DNA of 64,000 nt, taken from positions 248,001 through 312,000 of the forward strand of contig JADJNW010000007.1 in assembly GCA_016714085.1 (NCBI GenBank), read 5' to 3'. This stretch comes from Saprospiraceae bacterium. Lineage in GTDB: Bacteria > Bacteroidota > Bacteroidia > Chitinophagales > Saprospiraceae. The number at the start of each line of letters is the position of its first letter. Within the stretch, counting starts at the first letter, position 1. Made by a program: the position numbers and the translations under genes. The notes under the pieces were generated by a model. It was not told the origin of the DNA. It searched no databases and saw nothing but the letters and a program-made list of their open reading frames with translations. Below are positions 45,953-57,103 of this stretch, in pieces.

Positions 45953-48900
45953 ATGAAACGACAGATTTACCTACTTTTTTTGCTTTTCTGCACTATTGTT
46001 TCGGCACAAGAATATCAATTTCGGGTGCGGCAGATTTCTATAAAAGATGGCTTGCCCAATAACTATGTGCGCGCCGTTATGCAAGATCGAAATGGATTCA
46101 TTTGGATGGCGACCAATTCGATAACAGCGAGATTCGATGGGTATCAAATAAAAGAAATTTATGAAGATGAAGACTTGCCACCATTGACACTTAGTGAAGA
46201 TAAACATGGAAAGATATGGATTAATCATTTTAATAAAGCATTGTATGCCAATCCTAAACAAATATTAAATATATACGATCCTTCTACCGATTCGATTACT
46301 TCTTTTGACAAAAATTACAAGAACATAGCGCCATTCAAAACCACTGATATGGTAGCTCTATTTAAAGGTGCAAATAAAAGCATTTATATAATAACTAAAG
46401 ATTATAGCCTTTACAAATTTGATGGCGTATTCAGCAAACTGATGGATTTGCCGGACTGGATGTTTGATATTAAGCATTTTTATAACTATTTTAATTTAGT
46501 ATCACAGAATGATCATTTTTGGATAAAAACAAACCAGGAGAATTATTTATGGCGGGTCGGTACGCAAGGTAATATAGAAAAAGTAATAGTGCCTGAGGTA
46601 TTTGACCAAATGATGTTAGATGAGAAAAATGCACTATGGGGATTGAATTTCAAAAGTAGGCGTATTTATCGAGAAATAGGAAATGGTCGTTTTGAGACCA
46701 TAAAACTTGATGTAAATGGTCATTTTAATAATAATATAATAACCTGGAGCATTGACTGCAAGCGGCAGTGGATTTGGTGCGCAACGCAAAATTATTTAAA
46801 CGTCTTTGATTTTAAAGGAAAGTTAATTGGAAAATATGATATAAATACGAATCCTAAATTCAAGATTTCTTATTTAACTTTAATGATAGATGATAATGGA
46901 AATGCCTGGCTGGGTAGTAGTCATGGGGCTTTTATTATATCATTAACTCGAAATAAGTTTACTAATTATTTAGATGATGCTATCAAAGATATAAGAGATA
47001 TTTTGGTGGATGAAGACGATAAAGTTTTTGTAGCGCAGGACCTATCCATAATCTAAACGATCATAAAACAATTATAACTAGACATACTTTTATCTCCTTT
47101 GTAAAAAAGGAGATACCTTTTGGGAGCTTCTTATGGTCCATACTTGATAAAGAGAACGTTAAGCGGAAAAGGAGAATTTGTTCGTACAATCGAAGACTCC
47201 TAAAAATTAATATTAACCGAGACTTGATAATGTTTGCTTCCAAAAGCGAGAAGCTTTGGGCTGGAGGGAGAGAATTTCTATGTACCGTTGATACAGCGAC
47301 ATTGGACATCGAACTATTTACAAAATATAATAATTTTAATTCTTTACAAAATACTATTATTCTTTCTTTCTTTGAAGATGAAGATGGCATTTGGATTACA
47401 ACGAATAATGGGATATATCTTTTGGATGAAGATAAAGGAATTGTTGATCATTTTGTAAATCAATTCCCCCGCAAAAAAATATTACATTTATATAAAGATA
47501 AAGATGATATTTTTTGGCTGGCGACGGATGGGGGCGGGCTGCTGCGTTGGGATCGCACCTCTGATAAAGTACAGCAGTTTACTAGAAAGCAGGGACTTTC
47601 CAATGATGTTATTTATGCGGTGTACGAAGATGACTACGGCTATTTGTGGCTGCCGAGCCAATATGGCTTGATGCGATTTCATAAACAAACCTACCAGGTC
47701 AATGTCTATCTGCCGGAAGATGGTATCCCTCACCAAGAATTTAATCGACTATCCCATGCGCAAGTACCCGATGGAAGACTTTATTTTGGTGGGCTTGGCG
47801 GTGTGACGTCTTTTCATCCTAAAGATTTTGTTGAAGAAAAATCGGATAATACGCATTTACAAATTGTTGGTTTTGAAAAACTGAACAGCCGAAATGGCCA
47901 AAACAAGGATTGCTTCTACGATTTGATTGATAATCAATGCATTGTGTTGCGCCCTCATGAAAAATCATTTCGCTTGGAATTTGCGTTACTTAATTATAAA
48001 TCTCCAAAAGATAATCGCTACGCCTATCGAATCGAAGGACTTGAAAGCGAATGGACTTATACTCAAGAAAATTATCTTCGCTTGAATGGCTTGCCTTATG
48101 GTAATTATACTTTGCATGTGAAAGCGCAAGAGCTTAATGGTCAATGGTCGCAGCATCATTTGCTTATTCCGGTGGAGGTGCTCAAGCCGATTTATCTCAG
48201 GTGGTGGTTCATCGCGCTTAGCCTTGCTATATTGATTTTATTGGTATTTCAAATGATTCGACAGCGCACTAAGAAACTACAAGCGGAAACGGTTCGTTTG
48301 GAACTGGAAGTTGCCCGACGCACTGCCACTATTGAAAAACAAGCTGCGGAATTGCAAGTGTTGAGTGAGCAAAAATCTCGATTTTTTCTAAATGTGGCGC
48401 ATGATCTGCGCACGCCGCTTACTTTTATTACCACGCCTATTAGCCTTTTTATAGAAGAAAAAGGTCTGGATGAGCGCGTCAAAAAACTACTTGAGTCCAT
48501 TCGGAAAAATGCAAACCACCTGCTGGGTATGGTGGAAAGTATTCTTGATCTCTCACGAGAAGACCGACAGCCATTGGCTTTGGAAGAAAAAACAGTGTAT
48601 TTCCCCAAATTAATCGAGCATATTTTTTCATTGCAAGAGGCTTATGCTAATATGCATGATATTCAATATAATCTTCATTACAGAGCTAATAAGCATTTGT
48701 ATTTAATGCTTGACAAAGCGAAATTTGAAAAAATTATACAAAATTTATTGGCTAATGCATTGAAATACAATTCTAAAGAGGGAAAAGTCGATGTTTATGT
48801 CGAAGAATTACATAGTACAATGCGCATTGAAGTGAAAGATACAGGAGTTGGTATTCATCCCAACGATCTTCCGCATATTTTTGAGCGATATTTTCAATCA

Positions 48901-49884
48901 AAGCAACCAAATATGCCTATTCAGGGGGGCTCTGGCATAGGATTAGCCATTGCACAAGAGTACGCCCAAGTCATGCAAGGAGAATTGACCGTAGAAAGTC
49001 GGCTGAATGAAGGCAGTACTTTTACCTTTATTTTTCCTAAAAAAGTAGCGGATACACCAATTGCTGAAGTCTCTGGAAATACTTTACAACCCTTGCAAAA
49101 GGCGCAGGAATCAAGCAAAAATGGGCATATTAAGAATGGGAAACCCCATTTACTGATCGTAGAGGATAATCTGGAAATGCAAGATTTATTGCAACAAATC
49201 ACCAATCCTTATTTTGAGTTGGCTTTGGCAGAAAATGGCGAAGCAGCCTTGGAAATCTTGCAAAAACAATCGATTGATTGTATTGTCACCGATCTGATGA
49301 TGCCACATATGGATGGATTGGAGCTGATTACGACGCTGAAGAAGCATTCATTATGGCAGTCTTTACCCGTTGTGATGCTTACTGCTCGGGCCAATGAGCA
49401 AGATAAATTGCAAGCTTTACGCATTGGTATTGACGATTATTTGTATAAGCCATTTTCACCGCAGGAATTATTGACTCGCTTGCAAAACCTTGTCAAGAAT
49501 CATCAAAGCCGAAAAAATTATCAGCGATTGGAAGGCCTGACAGAAGAAACATTGGTAAGTGCTAAGCAGCAGTGGATAGAGCGTTTGGAGAAGAGTACTA
49601 TATTATTGCTAAAAAATAATCCTGAATTTACACTTCTGGATTTGGCCGATGAAATAAACTTGAGCGAGCGCCATTTGCGTCGCAAAATGAAAGAAATCGT
49701 GGGTATGAGCGCCAATGAATACATTCGGGAGGTTCGCTTGCAAAAAGCCCGGCAGATACTGGAACAAAAAGCAATGAACACCATATCAGAGGTATCATAC
49801 GCGGTAGGATTTTCCTCTGTGAGTTATTTTACAAAGGTCTTTACCGAGCGTTTCGGACGAAGACCTTCGGAATATTTATTATAA
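45953..49884 (+). CDS. Hybrid two-component regulator: Reg_prop sensor, histidine kinase, receiver, AraC output (one frameshift)
   Basis: The ATG at 45953 gives signal peptide MKRQIYLLFLLFCTIVSAQ. One missing G at 47038-47039 joins the two frames (KVFVAQGPIHNLNDHKTII), giving about 1310 residues. Order: periplasmic seven-bladed propellers (residues about 25-680, e.g. GLPNNYVRAVMQDRNGFIWM), Y_Y_Y domain (about 686-745), one membrane helix (about 751-772), HisKA with AHDLRTPLTFITTP, ATPase with NLLANALKYNSKEG and GSGIGLAIAQEYAQ, receiver with the phosphorylated Asp in DCIVTDLMMPHMDGLE, and an AraC helix-turn-helix at the end. This is a typical HTCS, which senses a ligand outside and acts on DNA itself. 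Genes on the same strand downstream encode a TonB receptor and a PepSY protein. Confidence 0.94.
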
Positions 49885-50006
49885 TTGTAACATTTTTTAA
49901 ATAAAAACATAATAAAATTATAATAAAGCGGAGCTGCCATTTCTTTTGTAATTTGCAAAATAATTCGCCTTTTCTTTGTCTAAAAAGATAATTTGATGCC
50001 ATCTCT

Positions 50007-50507
50007 ATGATCGGGCTACTGCACTACATTCGCACTTCGGCTTGGCTCAGAGGCGCATTGGTCGCGTCGCTGTTGGGCTGTGTGTTGGTGTGTACGGTGG
50101 GGGAGTATCTGGTGGTAAAAATAATGCGATGGGACATTCGTCAAGAAATAAAAAACCGCATCCAATCAGGCGTACCGACGCATGAACTGGTACAGGTTAA
50201 AATTTCAAAAACCAATCCACCAAAGGATTTTGTTCGCATAGATCGCCGCGAATTTCGATTGGAAGGAAGGATGTATGATATTGTAAGCCAGGAAGAACAA
50301 GGCGATTCGATTCTTTATCACTGTATTTTTGATGAGCGCGAAACGCTATTGAATAATAATATTGAAGCGCAAACTAAGAAGGAATTTGCGCAAAGTCCTG
50401 ATCGTCAGCAGCAACAAAAAGAATTGCTCCAGAAAATTCCCAAATTCTTTTCTTGCATACTAATCTTTGTTTTGACGGTTTTAAGTGTTTCCCCGAAAAG
50501 CCAATGA
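50007..50507 (+). CDS. Hypothetical membrane protein upstream of the TonB receptor
   Basis: 166 residues with a membrane helix at about residues 17-36 (GALVASLLGCVLVCTVGEYL) and a second near the C terminus (IPKFFSCILIFVLTVLSV). Between them is a soluble domain with IKNRIQSGVPTHELVQVKIS and FRLEGRMYDIVSQEEQGDSI. The pairing of an EIKNRI-x-GVP helix with an EFR-x-x-GRMYDIV strand is a recurrent unassigned family in Bacteroidota that often sits beside iron or metal TonB receptors. No catalytic residues stand out. The position between the HTCS and the receptor suggests an accessory envelope role, but this is inference. Confidence 0.7.
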   Translation: MIGLLHYIRTSAWLRGALVASLLGCVLVCTVGEYLVVKIMRWDIRQEIKNRIQSGVPTHELVQVKISKTNPPKDFVRIDRREFRLEGRMYDIVSQEEQGDSILYHCIFDERETLLNNNIEAQTKKEFAQSPDRQQQQKELLQKIPKFFSCILIFVLTVLSVSPKSQ

Positions 50508-50718
50508 ATCGGCAGCTTTTGTTGTCGGACAACTTTCTTGAAATTCTTTCTCCTCCACCTGATTTTATCTGAAAATACTTCCCCTATTCGTGTTTATTGC
50601 TATTCAGAAGTCTTCTGTTTAGCATTTCATCGTTTTCAAAAATGTATGGAAGTAAGTTAAAATGCATTGCTTGTGCCTTTGTCAGAAGCAAGAATATTAT
50701 ATATCAAAAATTAACAAT

Positions 50719-53129
50719 ATGAAATGTTTCCTACTCGGAAGCTTATTCATGATATGGGCATTTCAGGTATTTGCTCAGATGGCTCGCGTGGTAGATCGTT
50801 CGACGCTGGAGCCGCTCGAATTTGTTACCGTTTATAGCAAAACAACTCAAATTTCTACACTCACAGATGAAAAAGGGACATTTGATATAGCCTTATTCGC
50901 AAGAGTAGATAGTATTAGTTTTTCTTTACTTGGCTATCATCAAATCACGATTAGCAAGGATGATATTCAAAATAATAATTTGTTGATAAAAATAGGCGAA
51001 AGTCGCATCGCACTAAGTGAAGTAGTAGTGGCGGCTAATCGCTGGGAACAAAATAAAAGTGAAGTCGCTCAGAAGATTACCTCTATCCAGGCGCGGGAAG
51101 TTGCTTTTCAAAACCCACAAACGGCGGCAGATTTGCTGACTGCGACCAATCAGGTATTTGTACAAAAAGCCAGCTTGGCGGCGGAAGCCCAATGATTCGG
51201 GGCTTTGCGACGAATCGCATCCTCATTGTAGTAGACGGGGTGCGCATGAATAATGCCATTTATCGCAGTGGGAACTTGCAAAATGTGGTTTCGCTTGATG
51301 CCGGTACGATTGAAAATGCAGAAGTGGTCTTTGGCCCTGGCTCGGTGATTTATGGCTCGGATGCGATTGGTGGCGTGATGGATTTTCATACGTTGACGCC
51401 AAAGCTTTCATCTACGAATGGTTTGCGTTTTTCCGGCAATGCGATGACCCGCTGGTCGACCGCCAACAATGAGAAAACCGGAAGCGTGAATCTGAATTTT
51501 GGCGGAAGCAAATGGGGCAGCGCGACGAGCTTTACGTATTCTGATTTTGATGATTTGAAAATGGGTAGCAATGGCCCAGACGAATACCTTCGGCCAGAAT
51601 ATCAAATCCGTAGGGATGGTAAAGATGAAATTGTGCAAAATGATGATCCTCAAAAGCAGGTAGCCAGTGGCTATAATCAGTGGAATGTGCTGCAAAAGGT
51701 ACGTTTTCGCCCTAATAAAAGCTGGGATTTTAATTATAATTTTCAGTATTCAACAACATCGGATGTGCCACGTTACGACCGTTTGGTCGAGTATCGTAAT
51801 GGCAATTTGCGTGATGGTGATTGGCACTACGGACCTCAAAAATGGATGTTGCATAGTATTCAAGCTACACATCTTAGTGAAAGTGGGATTTACAATCGGG
51901 CGCGATTGACTTTAGCTTATCAGGATTATGAAGAAAGTCGGCACGATCGCGCTTTCGGGCGTACAAGCCTCAATAATCGTACAGAACAAGTGAAAGCTTA
52001 TTCTGCGAATTTGGATTTCGATTTAGATATTAATAAAAAGAGTAATTTGTTTTATGGCTTGGAAGCGATTTATAATGATATAAGCTCCACCGCTTTTGCT
52101 GAAAACATTGAAAGTGGAGCTACTTCGACTATTTTTACGCGCTATCCAGATGGCTCAACTTGGCAGTCGTACGCTGCTTATATAAGCTATAAAAATAATA
52201 TTAATCGACAATTTACATTATTGGCAGGGGCGCGGTACAATCAAGTGGCACTCAATTCTCCATTCGACAAGACTTTTTTCCCGTTCCCGTTTGACGAAGC
52301 TGATATTAGCAAAGGCGATTTAAATGGTAGCTTAGGATTTGTTTTTCGACCTTCGGAAGGTTGGCAATTCAATCTCAACGGCTCAACCGGTTTTCGCTCA
52401 CCTAATGTGGATGACATTGGCAAACTCTTTGATTCTGAGCCTGGTAACGTGATTGTGCCAAATCCGAATCTGGAGCCGGAATATGCGTATAATCTGGATT
52501 TCGGTTTTGTAAAATCCTTTGGAGACAAGGTGCGACTAGATGCAACAGGATTTTATACTATTCTGGATAATGCCATTGTACGGCGCGATTTCAGCTTTAA
52601 TGGTCAGGACAGTGTGATTTATGATGGCGAGTTGAGTCGGGTACAAGCCTTGCAAAATGTGGCTCAAGCCAAAGTATATGGCATTCAGGCTGGCTTGGAA
52701 GCGGATTTGAACGATAAATGGTCGGTCGCCAGTTACTTGACCTGGACGGAAGGTGAAGAAGACGACGAAGAAACCGGCGAATCCGTACCACTGCGCCACG
52801 CCCCGCCTTTGTTTGGAGCGACGTACGTTAATTTTGAAGCAGATCGCTTGCGCGTGAGCCTGTATGCACAATATAATGGCGAAATTAAATATGAAGACCT
52901 TGCGCCATCCGAGCAAGCCAAGCCACATTTGTATGCAATGGATGATAATGGAAATCCTTATTCACCAAGTTGGTTTACGCTCAATTTGAAAGCTAGTTAT
53001 CAAATAAATCAGGTGTTGCAGATCAACGCGGGTTTGGAAAATATCACCGATCAGCGTTATCGGCCTTATTCATCGGGCATTGTAGCGCCGGGTAGGAATT
53101 TGATATTGGCATTAAGAGCCAGGTTTTAA
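50719..53129 (+). CDS. TonB-dependent outer-membrane receptor, haem/hemoglobin type (one frameshift)
   Basis: The ATG at 50719 gives a signal peptide (MKCFLLGSLFMIWAFQVFAQ); the frame opens earlier at 50662. Restoring one A in 51164-51168 joins VFVQKSQLGGGSPMIRGFAT and gives about 803 residues. Domains: carboxypeptidase-like regulatory module (about 22-105), plug (about 120-230: LLTATNQVFVQ, SPMIRGFATNRILIVVDGVR, GPGSVIYGSDAIGGV) and a 22-strand barrel ending ITDQRYRPYSSGIVAPGRN and the C-terminal Phe (LALRARF). The final YRPYSSG-x-x-APGRN block is typical of haem and hemoglobin receptors. It imports an iron source with TonB energy; the adjacent PepSY protein supports an iron role. The precise substrate is not proved. 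Confidence 0.9.
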
Positions 53130-53198
53130 TATTATATCCTTATGATATTGGAATGATCATATTATGTTTCATTCCAATATTATTTAATTGTAAATATC

Positions 53199-53780
53199 GT
53201 GAAAGATTCAATACAGCAAGAAAAAACAGGACGGCAAAAACAAGCGAAAGTACTTCGGCTTTTCCGGAAGATACATAAAGTGACGGGTTCGCTGACTTTT
53301 GTAATATTTTTTATAGTGTCAATAACAGGATTATTATTAGCCTGGAAAAAGCATTCCGGTGGATTAATTTTACCGGATACGCAAAAAGGTACTTCGATGA
53401 ATAAAAAGGAATGGCTCTCGCTCGACACGCTGGAAGTGCTTGCTTTACAAGGACTTGCATTGCATAATCCTGATTTAAATCCTGAAGTGGATCGAATAGA
53501 CGTGCGCCCTTCGAAAGGAGTCATGAAATTTACATTCACCGAACATTATTATGAAGTGCAAATAGATGCAGCAACCGGCAAGGTGTTTCATGTAAAGAAG
53601 CGCTTTTCCGATTTATTTGAAAAAATACACGATGGGTCTATTGTGGATAAATGGCTGAATATCAGCGGTGATTGGTTTAAATTGACATACGCGAATATTG
53701 CAGGTTGGGCTTTGCTCTTGTTTACTATTACCGGCTTCTGGCTCTGGTATGGCCCGAAAGTGATGCGGAGGAAGAATTGA
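53199..53780 (+). CDS. PepSY-associated transmembrane protein, iron-uptake partner
   Basis: 193 residues from a GTG start. Layout: helix 1 (residues about 35-55, VTGSLTFVIFFIVSITGLLL), periplasmic PepSY domain (about 75-165, FTEHYYEVQIDAATGKVFHV and KRFSDLFEKIHDGSI) and a C-terminal helix (NIAGWALLLFTITGFWLWYG). Small PepSY membrane proteins next to TonB receptors are thought to take part in ferric-siderophore or haem reduction at the inner membrane. It follows the receptor by about 70 bases on the same strand and is probably co-transcribed. His residues near the helices (KIHKVTG, IHDGS) are as in the PiuB-like family and could bind haem. Confidence 0.85.
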   Translation: MKDSIQQEKTGRQKQAKVLRLFRKIHKVTGSLTFVIFFIVSITGLLLAWKKHSGGLILPDTQKGTSMNKKEWLSLDTLEVLALQGLALHNPDLNPEVDRIDVRPSKGVMKFTFTEHYYEVQIDAATGKVFHVKKRFSDLFEKIHDGSIVDKWLNISGDWFKLTYANIAGWALLLFTITGFWLWYGPKVMRRKN

Positions 53781-53930
53781 ATGATAGAATGATTGCATGA
53801 TAGAATTATTGCATGAATGATTGATTGGGTGTTGGATGTTACTTTGAATCGTTTATTCCGTCAAATATTAAACTGAAATTTTAATCAAATAACTCAATCA
53901 ATCATTCATGCATTAAAGAATTTATGTAAT
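53779..53930. repeat. Word-type inverted repeat with a perfect 17-bp stem
   Basis: GCATGAATGATTGATTG (53811-53827) is the exact reverse complement of CAATCAATCATTCATGC (53895-53911). The left side repeats GAATGATAGAATGATTGCATG words. The right arm overlaps the last codons and stop of the K+ channel gene, so the pair is shared by convergent genes. Confidence 0.75.
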
Positions 53931-54958
53931 GCTTCAATCTGTTTTCGATCACCAAGTATAATAAAACTTGAATCGGGAATAATGGCAGTGTCTGGTTCCG
54001 GATTAATAACAAAACGCCCGTCCGGTCGCTTAAAGCCAATGATATTAGCACCTGTTACTTTTCTTAAATGCATATCGCGGATGGTTTTGCCTTGTAAATC
54101 AGCGGGTAACATATTATAATGTACTTCTTCAAAAGAAATATCCGCTTGATAACTACGTGTAATATAAGAAAAAAACTCTACAGCCCCTGGTTTACTTATA
54201 ATAGTTGCCATGTAAAATCCGCCGATTTGCTCCGGCATGACTACATGATTAGCGCCGGCCAAGCGCAATTTTTTCTCCGATTTTATACTCGAAGCGCGAC
54301 TTACAATAATAATATCTTTATTCATTTGCCTTGCCGAAAGCACTGTAAATACATTACTTGTATCATCTGGTAAAGCTGAAATAAGCGCTTGAGCTTTCTT
54401 TATTCCTGCCTTTTCGAGCGCCTCATCATGCGTGGCATCATCATGAACATATAATAACTCGTCGCTACTTTTTTGAATAATATCTATTCTTTCATCGGCA
54501 GCATCAATAATTACAAAAGGAATATCATGAGCCTTTAATTGCTGTGCAATTTCTCGGCCATACCTGCCGTAGCCACATATAATAATATGATTCGATAATT
54601 TACTAATTTCTTTATCAATAAGATTCGAGTGCATATTTTTAAAGATTTCACCTTGTACGATATAATAACTAAATACCGCTAAAATATAAGCAAAAATACC
54701 AATATTAATAATGATATAAAAAGAAGTAAAAAGTTTACCTGCCGTGTCTAACGGGCCAACCTCGGTATAACCAACCGTTGAAACGGTGATCACCGTCATG
54801 TAAAATGCCTCTACCAAAGTATAATCCTCAATAATCATAAAGCCACTAATCCCAATCAGCAGATCGAGTACAAGCAAGCCAATGGCTATACGAATACTGA
54901 TGAAAGAAGAAGGGAGGGTGTACACATTCCAACGTCGAAACCACGCGGGACGCTTCAT
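53906..54958 (-). CDS. Potassium channel with RCK (TrkA-N/TrkA-C) domain
   Basis: 350 residues. Two membrane helices flank a pore loop with filter TVGYTEVGPL (residues about 61-70), where TVGYGD is the common form, so the filter is slightly altered. The C-terminal part has a Rossmann NAD-binding RCK domain (IIICGYGRYGREIAQQLKAH, FVIIDAADERIDIIQ, DDATHDEALEKAGIKKAQAL) and a TrkA-C domain ending in FIILGDRKQIEALHKF. This is the MthK-like layout, in which ligand binding to RCK opens the pore. It is convergent with the PepSY gene, and its end overlaps a perfect 17-bp inverted repeat. Confidence 0.92.
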   Translation of the reverse strand: MKRPAWFRRWNVYTLPSSFISIRIAIGLLVLDLLIGISGFMIIEDYTLVEAFYMTVITVSTVGYTEVGPLDTAGKLFTSFYIIINIGIFAYILAVFSYYIVQGEIFKNMHSNLIDKEISKLSNHIIICGYGRYGREIAQQLKAHDIPFVIIDAADERIDIIQKSSDELLYVHDDATHDEALEKAGIKKAQALISALPDDTSNVFTVLSARQMNKDIIIVSRASSIKSEKKLRLAGANHVVMPEQIGGFYMATIISKPGAVEFFSYITRSYQADISFEEVHYNMLPADLQGKTIRDMHLRKVTGANIIGFKRPDGRFVINPEPDTAIIPDSSFIILGDRKQIEALHKFFNA

Positions 54959-55052
54959 ACAAGCTTTTTGTCAAAGATAGAATCTGAAATTAGAAGTGCG
55001 AAGTCAAGACTTAAAAATTTATAAAATGCTTGTTTTTCAAAATTTTATCGTA

Positions 55053-56495
55053 TCAAATTTTAGAAGCAACCCAAATTTTGATTTCTTCTAATCCTTTTAC
55101 ATCCTGCAATTCTGCTTCCAATTTCGAAAACACTGCTCGTTCTTTCTTTTTATCGCTATATAATGCTTGTTTCAAATGATTGGCGATGATATATTCGGCG
55201 GATTGTCGTTTGTCTTTTTTCAATAAGTGGCGGTTGGCAGAAAGAATTAAAGATTCTGTAAAGTCATGATTTTCAAGCTGATAATGCAATACGATCTGAA
55301 AAATGCGCGCCAAATCCTGAATGTCTTGACGCTCTTCGAGCTTTGATTCATTTAGTATGCGATTGATCCAATCGAGCGCTTTCGGATAATCTTTTTCCAA
55401 AAAATAAGCGATAGCAATATTATAAATGAATGTAAGTTCCCGTGATTTGGTGATATTAGCAGCATACGTTTTTAAGCCTTCTTCGATCATGGGCACCATG
55501 CTTATTACTTCTTTGTATTCTTTTCGCACGAGCCGATAAAGTACTTCCAGATAGTAAAAATGATTGAAAATCAGACTTTTAAGCTTAAAGTTTTTTGCTT
55601 TAATGGATTTCATTTTTTGCAAAATCGGTTGAAATGCATCCAATTGATCCAGGTAAAAGCAAGTCGTCAAATAATTATTAAGGATATTAATATGCGGCTC
55701 TTGATCTTCATCAATCATAAAAGGATTCGTATCGTACAAGGCAATGAGCGCGCGCAGATGCTCGCTTCTTTTTTTAAAATCCTTTATTAAATAATAATAT
55801 TGTACGTGCAACATATGATAAGTTGTTTGCAACTCAAAAGACGGGGTTTGATGCTCTGCTTCCGCAATCAATTCTTCGGCCAGCGTGACCGTAACCAACT
55901 GAGATTGCTGTGTTTCGTTTTCATTGCGCGAAGTCAGGAACATTGTTTCGTACAAATCAAGCATTTTGAGGCGCTGCGTAATGCGTTGCAAGATAGCGCT
56001 CGACTCTTGCTGCGCTTCGTCAATTTTTTCGTTGGCATAATTGGACGTATAGCGACGGATTAATTTTCTTTCCATTAAGATAATTTCTAATAAAGGAATT
56101 TCGTAATGGTATTGCATCGCTAGTTTTTTTGCCTTGCGGATGAGCTTGGCAGCTTGTTGGAGCAAGCCTTTTTCGATGAGCGTTTTGATGTCCAATAATA
56201 ATTCGTGGAGCGTGAAATACGCGGATTTGCTGGAGTTGTAGCTACGCAAACTGCGCAATAGGAGGTTGTACAAATAGTTTTTGCCGGAAGGTAAATTCTT
56301 GGAAAAAGCATTGTCGCCCAGTGTACATTTTACTTTTTCTTCATCGTATTCGGACATGGATTCCAGGATGTCAAACAACCTTAGATATTGGTTCTGGCCT
56401 TGAATGGCGTGCCTTTTGGCAAAAATTTTGAAATAGCGTTTTTCGCTTTGCTCCAAAGAATGAATCAATTCGTATAAAGCGTCGATATTCGGCAT
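55053..56495 (-). CDS. Hypothetical all-helical TPR-like protein, 480 aa
   Basis: An intact frame starting MPNIDALYELIHSLEQSEKR. The sequence is helical throughout with degenerate 34-residue-like repeats: LHELLLDIKTLIEKGLLQQA, then AKKLAMQYHYEIPLLEIILM, AYFLEKDYPKALDWINRILN and LHYQLENHDFTESLILSANR. The repeats resemble tetratricopeptide modules, which usually mediate protein contacts. There is no signal peptide or membrane segment. I cannot name a family. It is divergent from the small lipoprotein gene at 56693, whose promoter region it shares. Confidence 0.75.
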   Translation of the reverse strand: MPNIDALYELIHSLEQSEKRYFKIFAKRHAIQGQNQYLRLFDILESMSEYDEEKVKCTLGDNAFSKNLPSGKNYLYNLLLRSLRSYNSSKSAYFTLHELLLDIKTLIEKGLLQQAAKLIRKAKKLAMQYHYEIPLLEIILMERKLIRRYTSNYANEKIDEAQQESSAILQRITQRLKMLDLYETMFLTSRNENETQQSQLVTVTLAEELIAEAEHQTPSFELQTTYHMLHVQYYYLIKDFKKRSEHLRALIALYDTNPFMIDEDQEPHINILNNYLTTCFYLDQLDAFQPILQKMKSIKAKNFKLKSLIFNHFYYLEVLYRLVRKEYKEVISMVPMIEEGLKTYAANITKSRELTFIYNIAIAYFLEKDYPKALDWINRILNESKLEERQDIQDLARIFQIVLHYQLENHDFTESLILSANRHLLKKDKRQSAEYIIANHLKQALYSDKKKERAVFSKLEAELQDVKGLEEIKIWVASKI

Positions 56496-56599
56496 GACTT
56501 CTGATTTTTAGAAACTTTTATTGAACGTATTTGATTGATAATAAATTATTTGTAGTTTTATTTTTTTATTTTTGACTTGCAAAAATTCTGAAAATCGTA

Positions 56600-56632
56600 T
56601 TTGCAAAAGGTCGTATTTGTAAATTATCTTTG
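56600..56632 (+). promoter_or_regulatory. Promoter of the small lipoprotein
   Basis: TTTG at 56600-56603 and TATCTTTG at 56625-56632 are 21 bases apart, fitting the Bacteroidota -33/-7 pattern, 61 bases before the ATG. CGTATTTG occurs twice nearby (56596 and 56612). Confidence 0.55.
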
Positions 56633-56692
56633 TATCGAATCCTAAAAACAACATCAATCAATAGTTGATTGCTTCGATTAAAACACACAAAC

Positions 56693-57031
56693 ATGATGAA
56701 AAACACTAAGTACCTGTTGAGCCTATTAGCGCTTGTCCTTTTATTGGCTTACAACAGTTGTAAGTGCCCCGAATGCCCGCAGTCCAATAGTATAGTGACA
56801 GATAATGTGGACACGCTGAGCTTCAAAATTGTAACAGACAATGTGGACACGCTGAGCTTCAAAATCGCAGTGCCGGTGGTAAAAGTGGATGGTAAGGTAG
56901 AAAAAGCCTCTATTGTAGTAGATAATGTGGATATGGCGCGATTGATGATGGAAAAAGTAGATACTTCTATTTTTAATATAGATATACGCCCGCGCCCGGA
57001 GCGGCAAGATAAGCAAGAACAAAACCAGTAA
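56693..57031 (+). CDS. Small lipoprotein-like protein with tandem 12-residue duplication
   Basis: About 112 residues from MMKNTKYLLSLLALVLLLAY, a lipoprotein-type signal with YNSC (Cys about residue 23) and further Cys in KCPECPQ. A 36-base tandem duplication at 56795-56830 and 56831-56866 encodes VTDNVDTLSFKI twice, and further degenerate copies (VVDNVDMARLMM, KVDTSIFNI) follow, so most of the mature protein derives from one short repeat. The C terminus is basic and polar. No family recognised; the function is unknown. Repeat growth within a surface lipoprotein suggests a variable region. Confidence 0.7.
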   Translation: MMKNTKYLLSLLALVLLLAYNSCKCPECPQSNSIVTDNVDTLSFKIVTDNVDTLSFKIAVPVVKVDGKVEKASIVVDNVDMARLMMEKVDTSIFNIDIRPRPERQDKQEQNQ

Positions 57032-57035
57032 AATT

Positions 57036-57103
57036 AGGTTTGGAAGTTTAAAAATTTGGAGTTTCATGTGTTAAACATAAAACCTCCAAACTCCCAAACC
57101 TGC
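57036..57103. repeat. Word-type inverted repeat after the small lipoprotein gene
   Basis: AGGTTTGGAAGTTTAAAAAT, TTTGGAGTTTCATG on the left face CATAAAACCTCCAAACTCCC and AAACCT on the right, good reverse complements. Confidence 0.7.
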
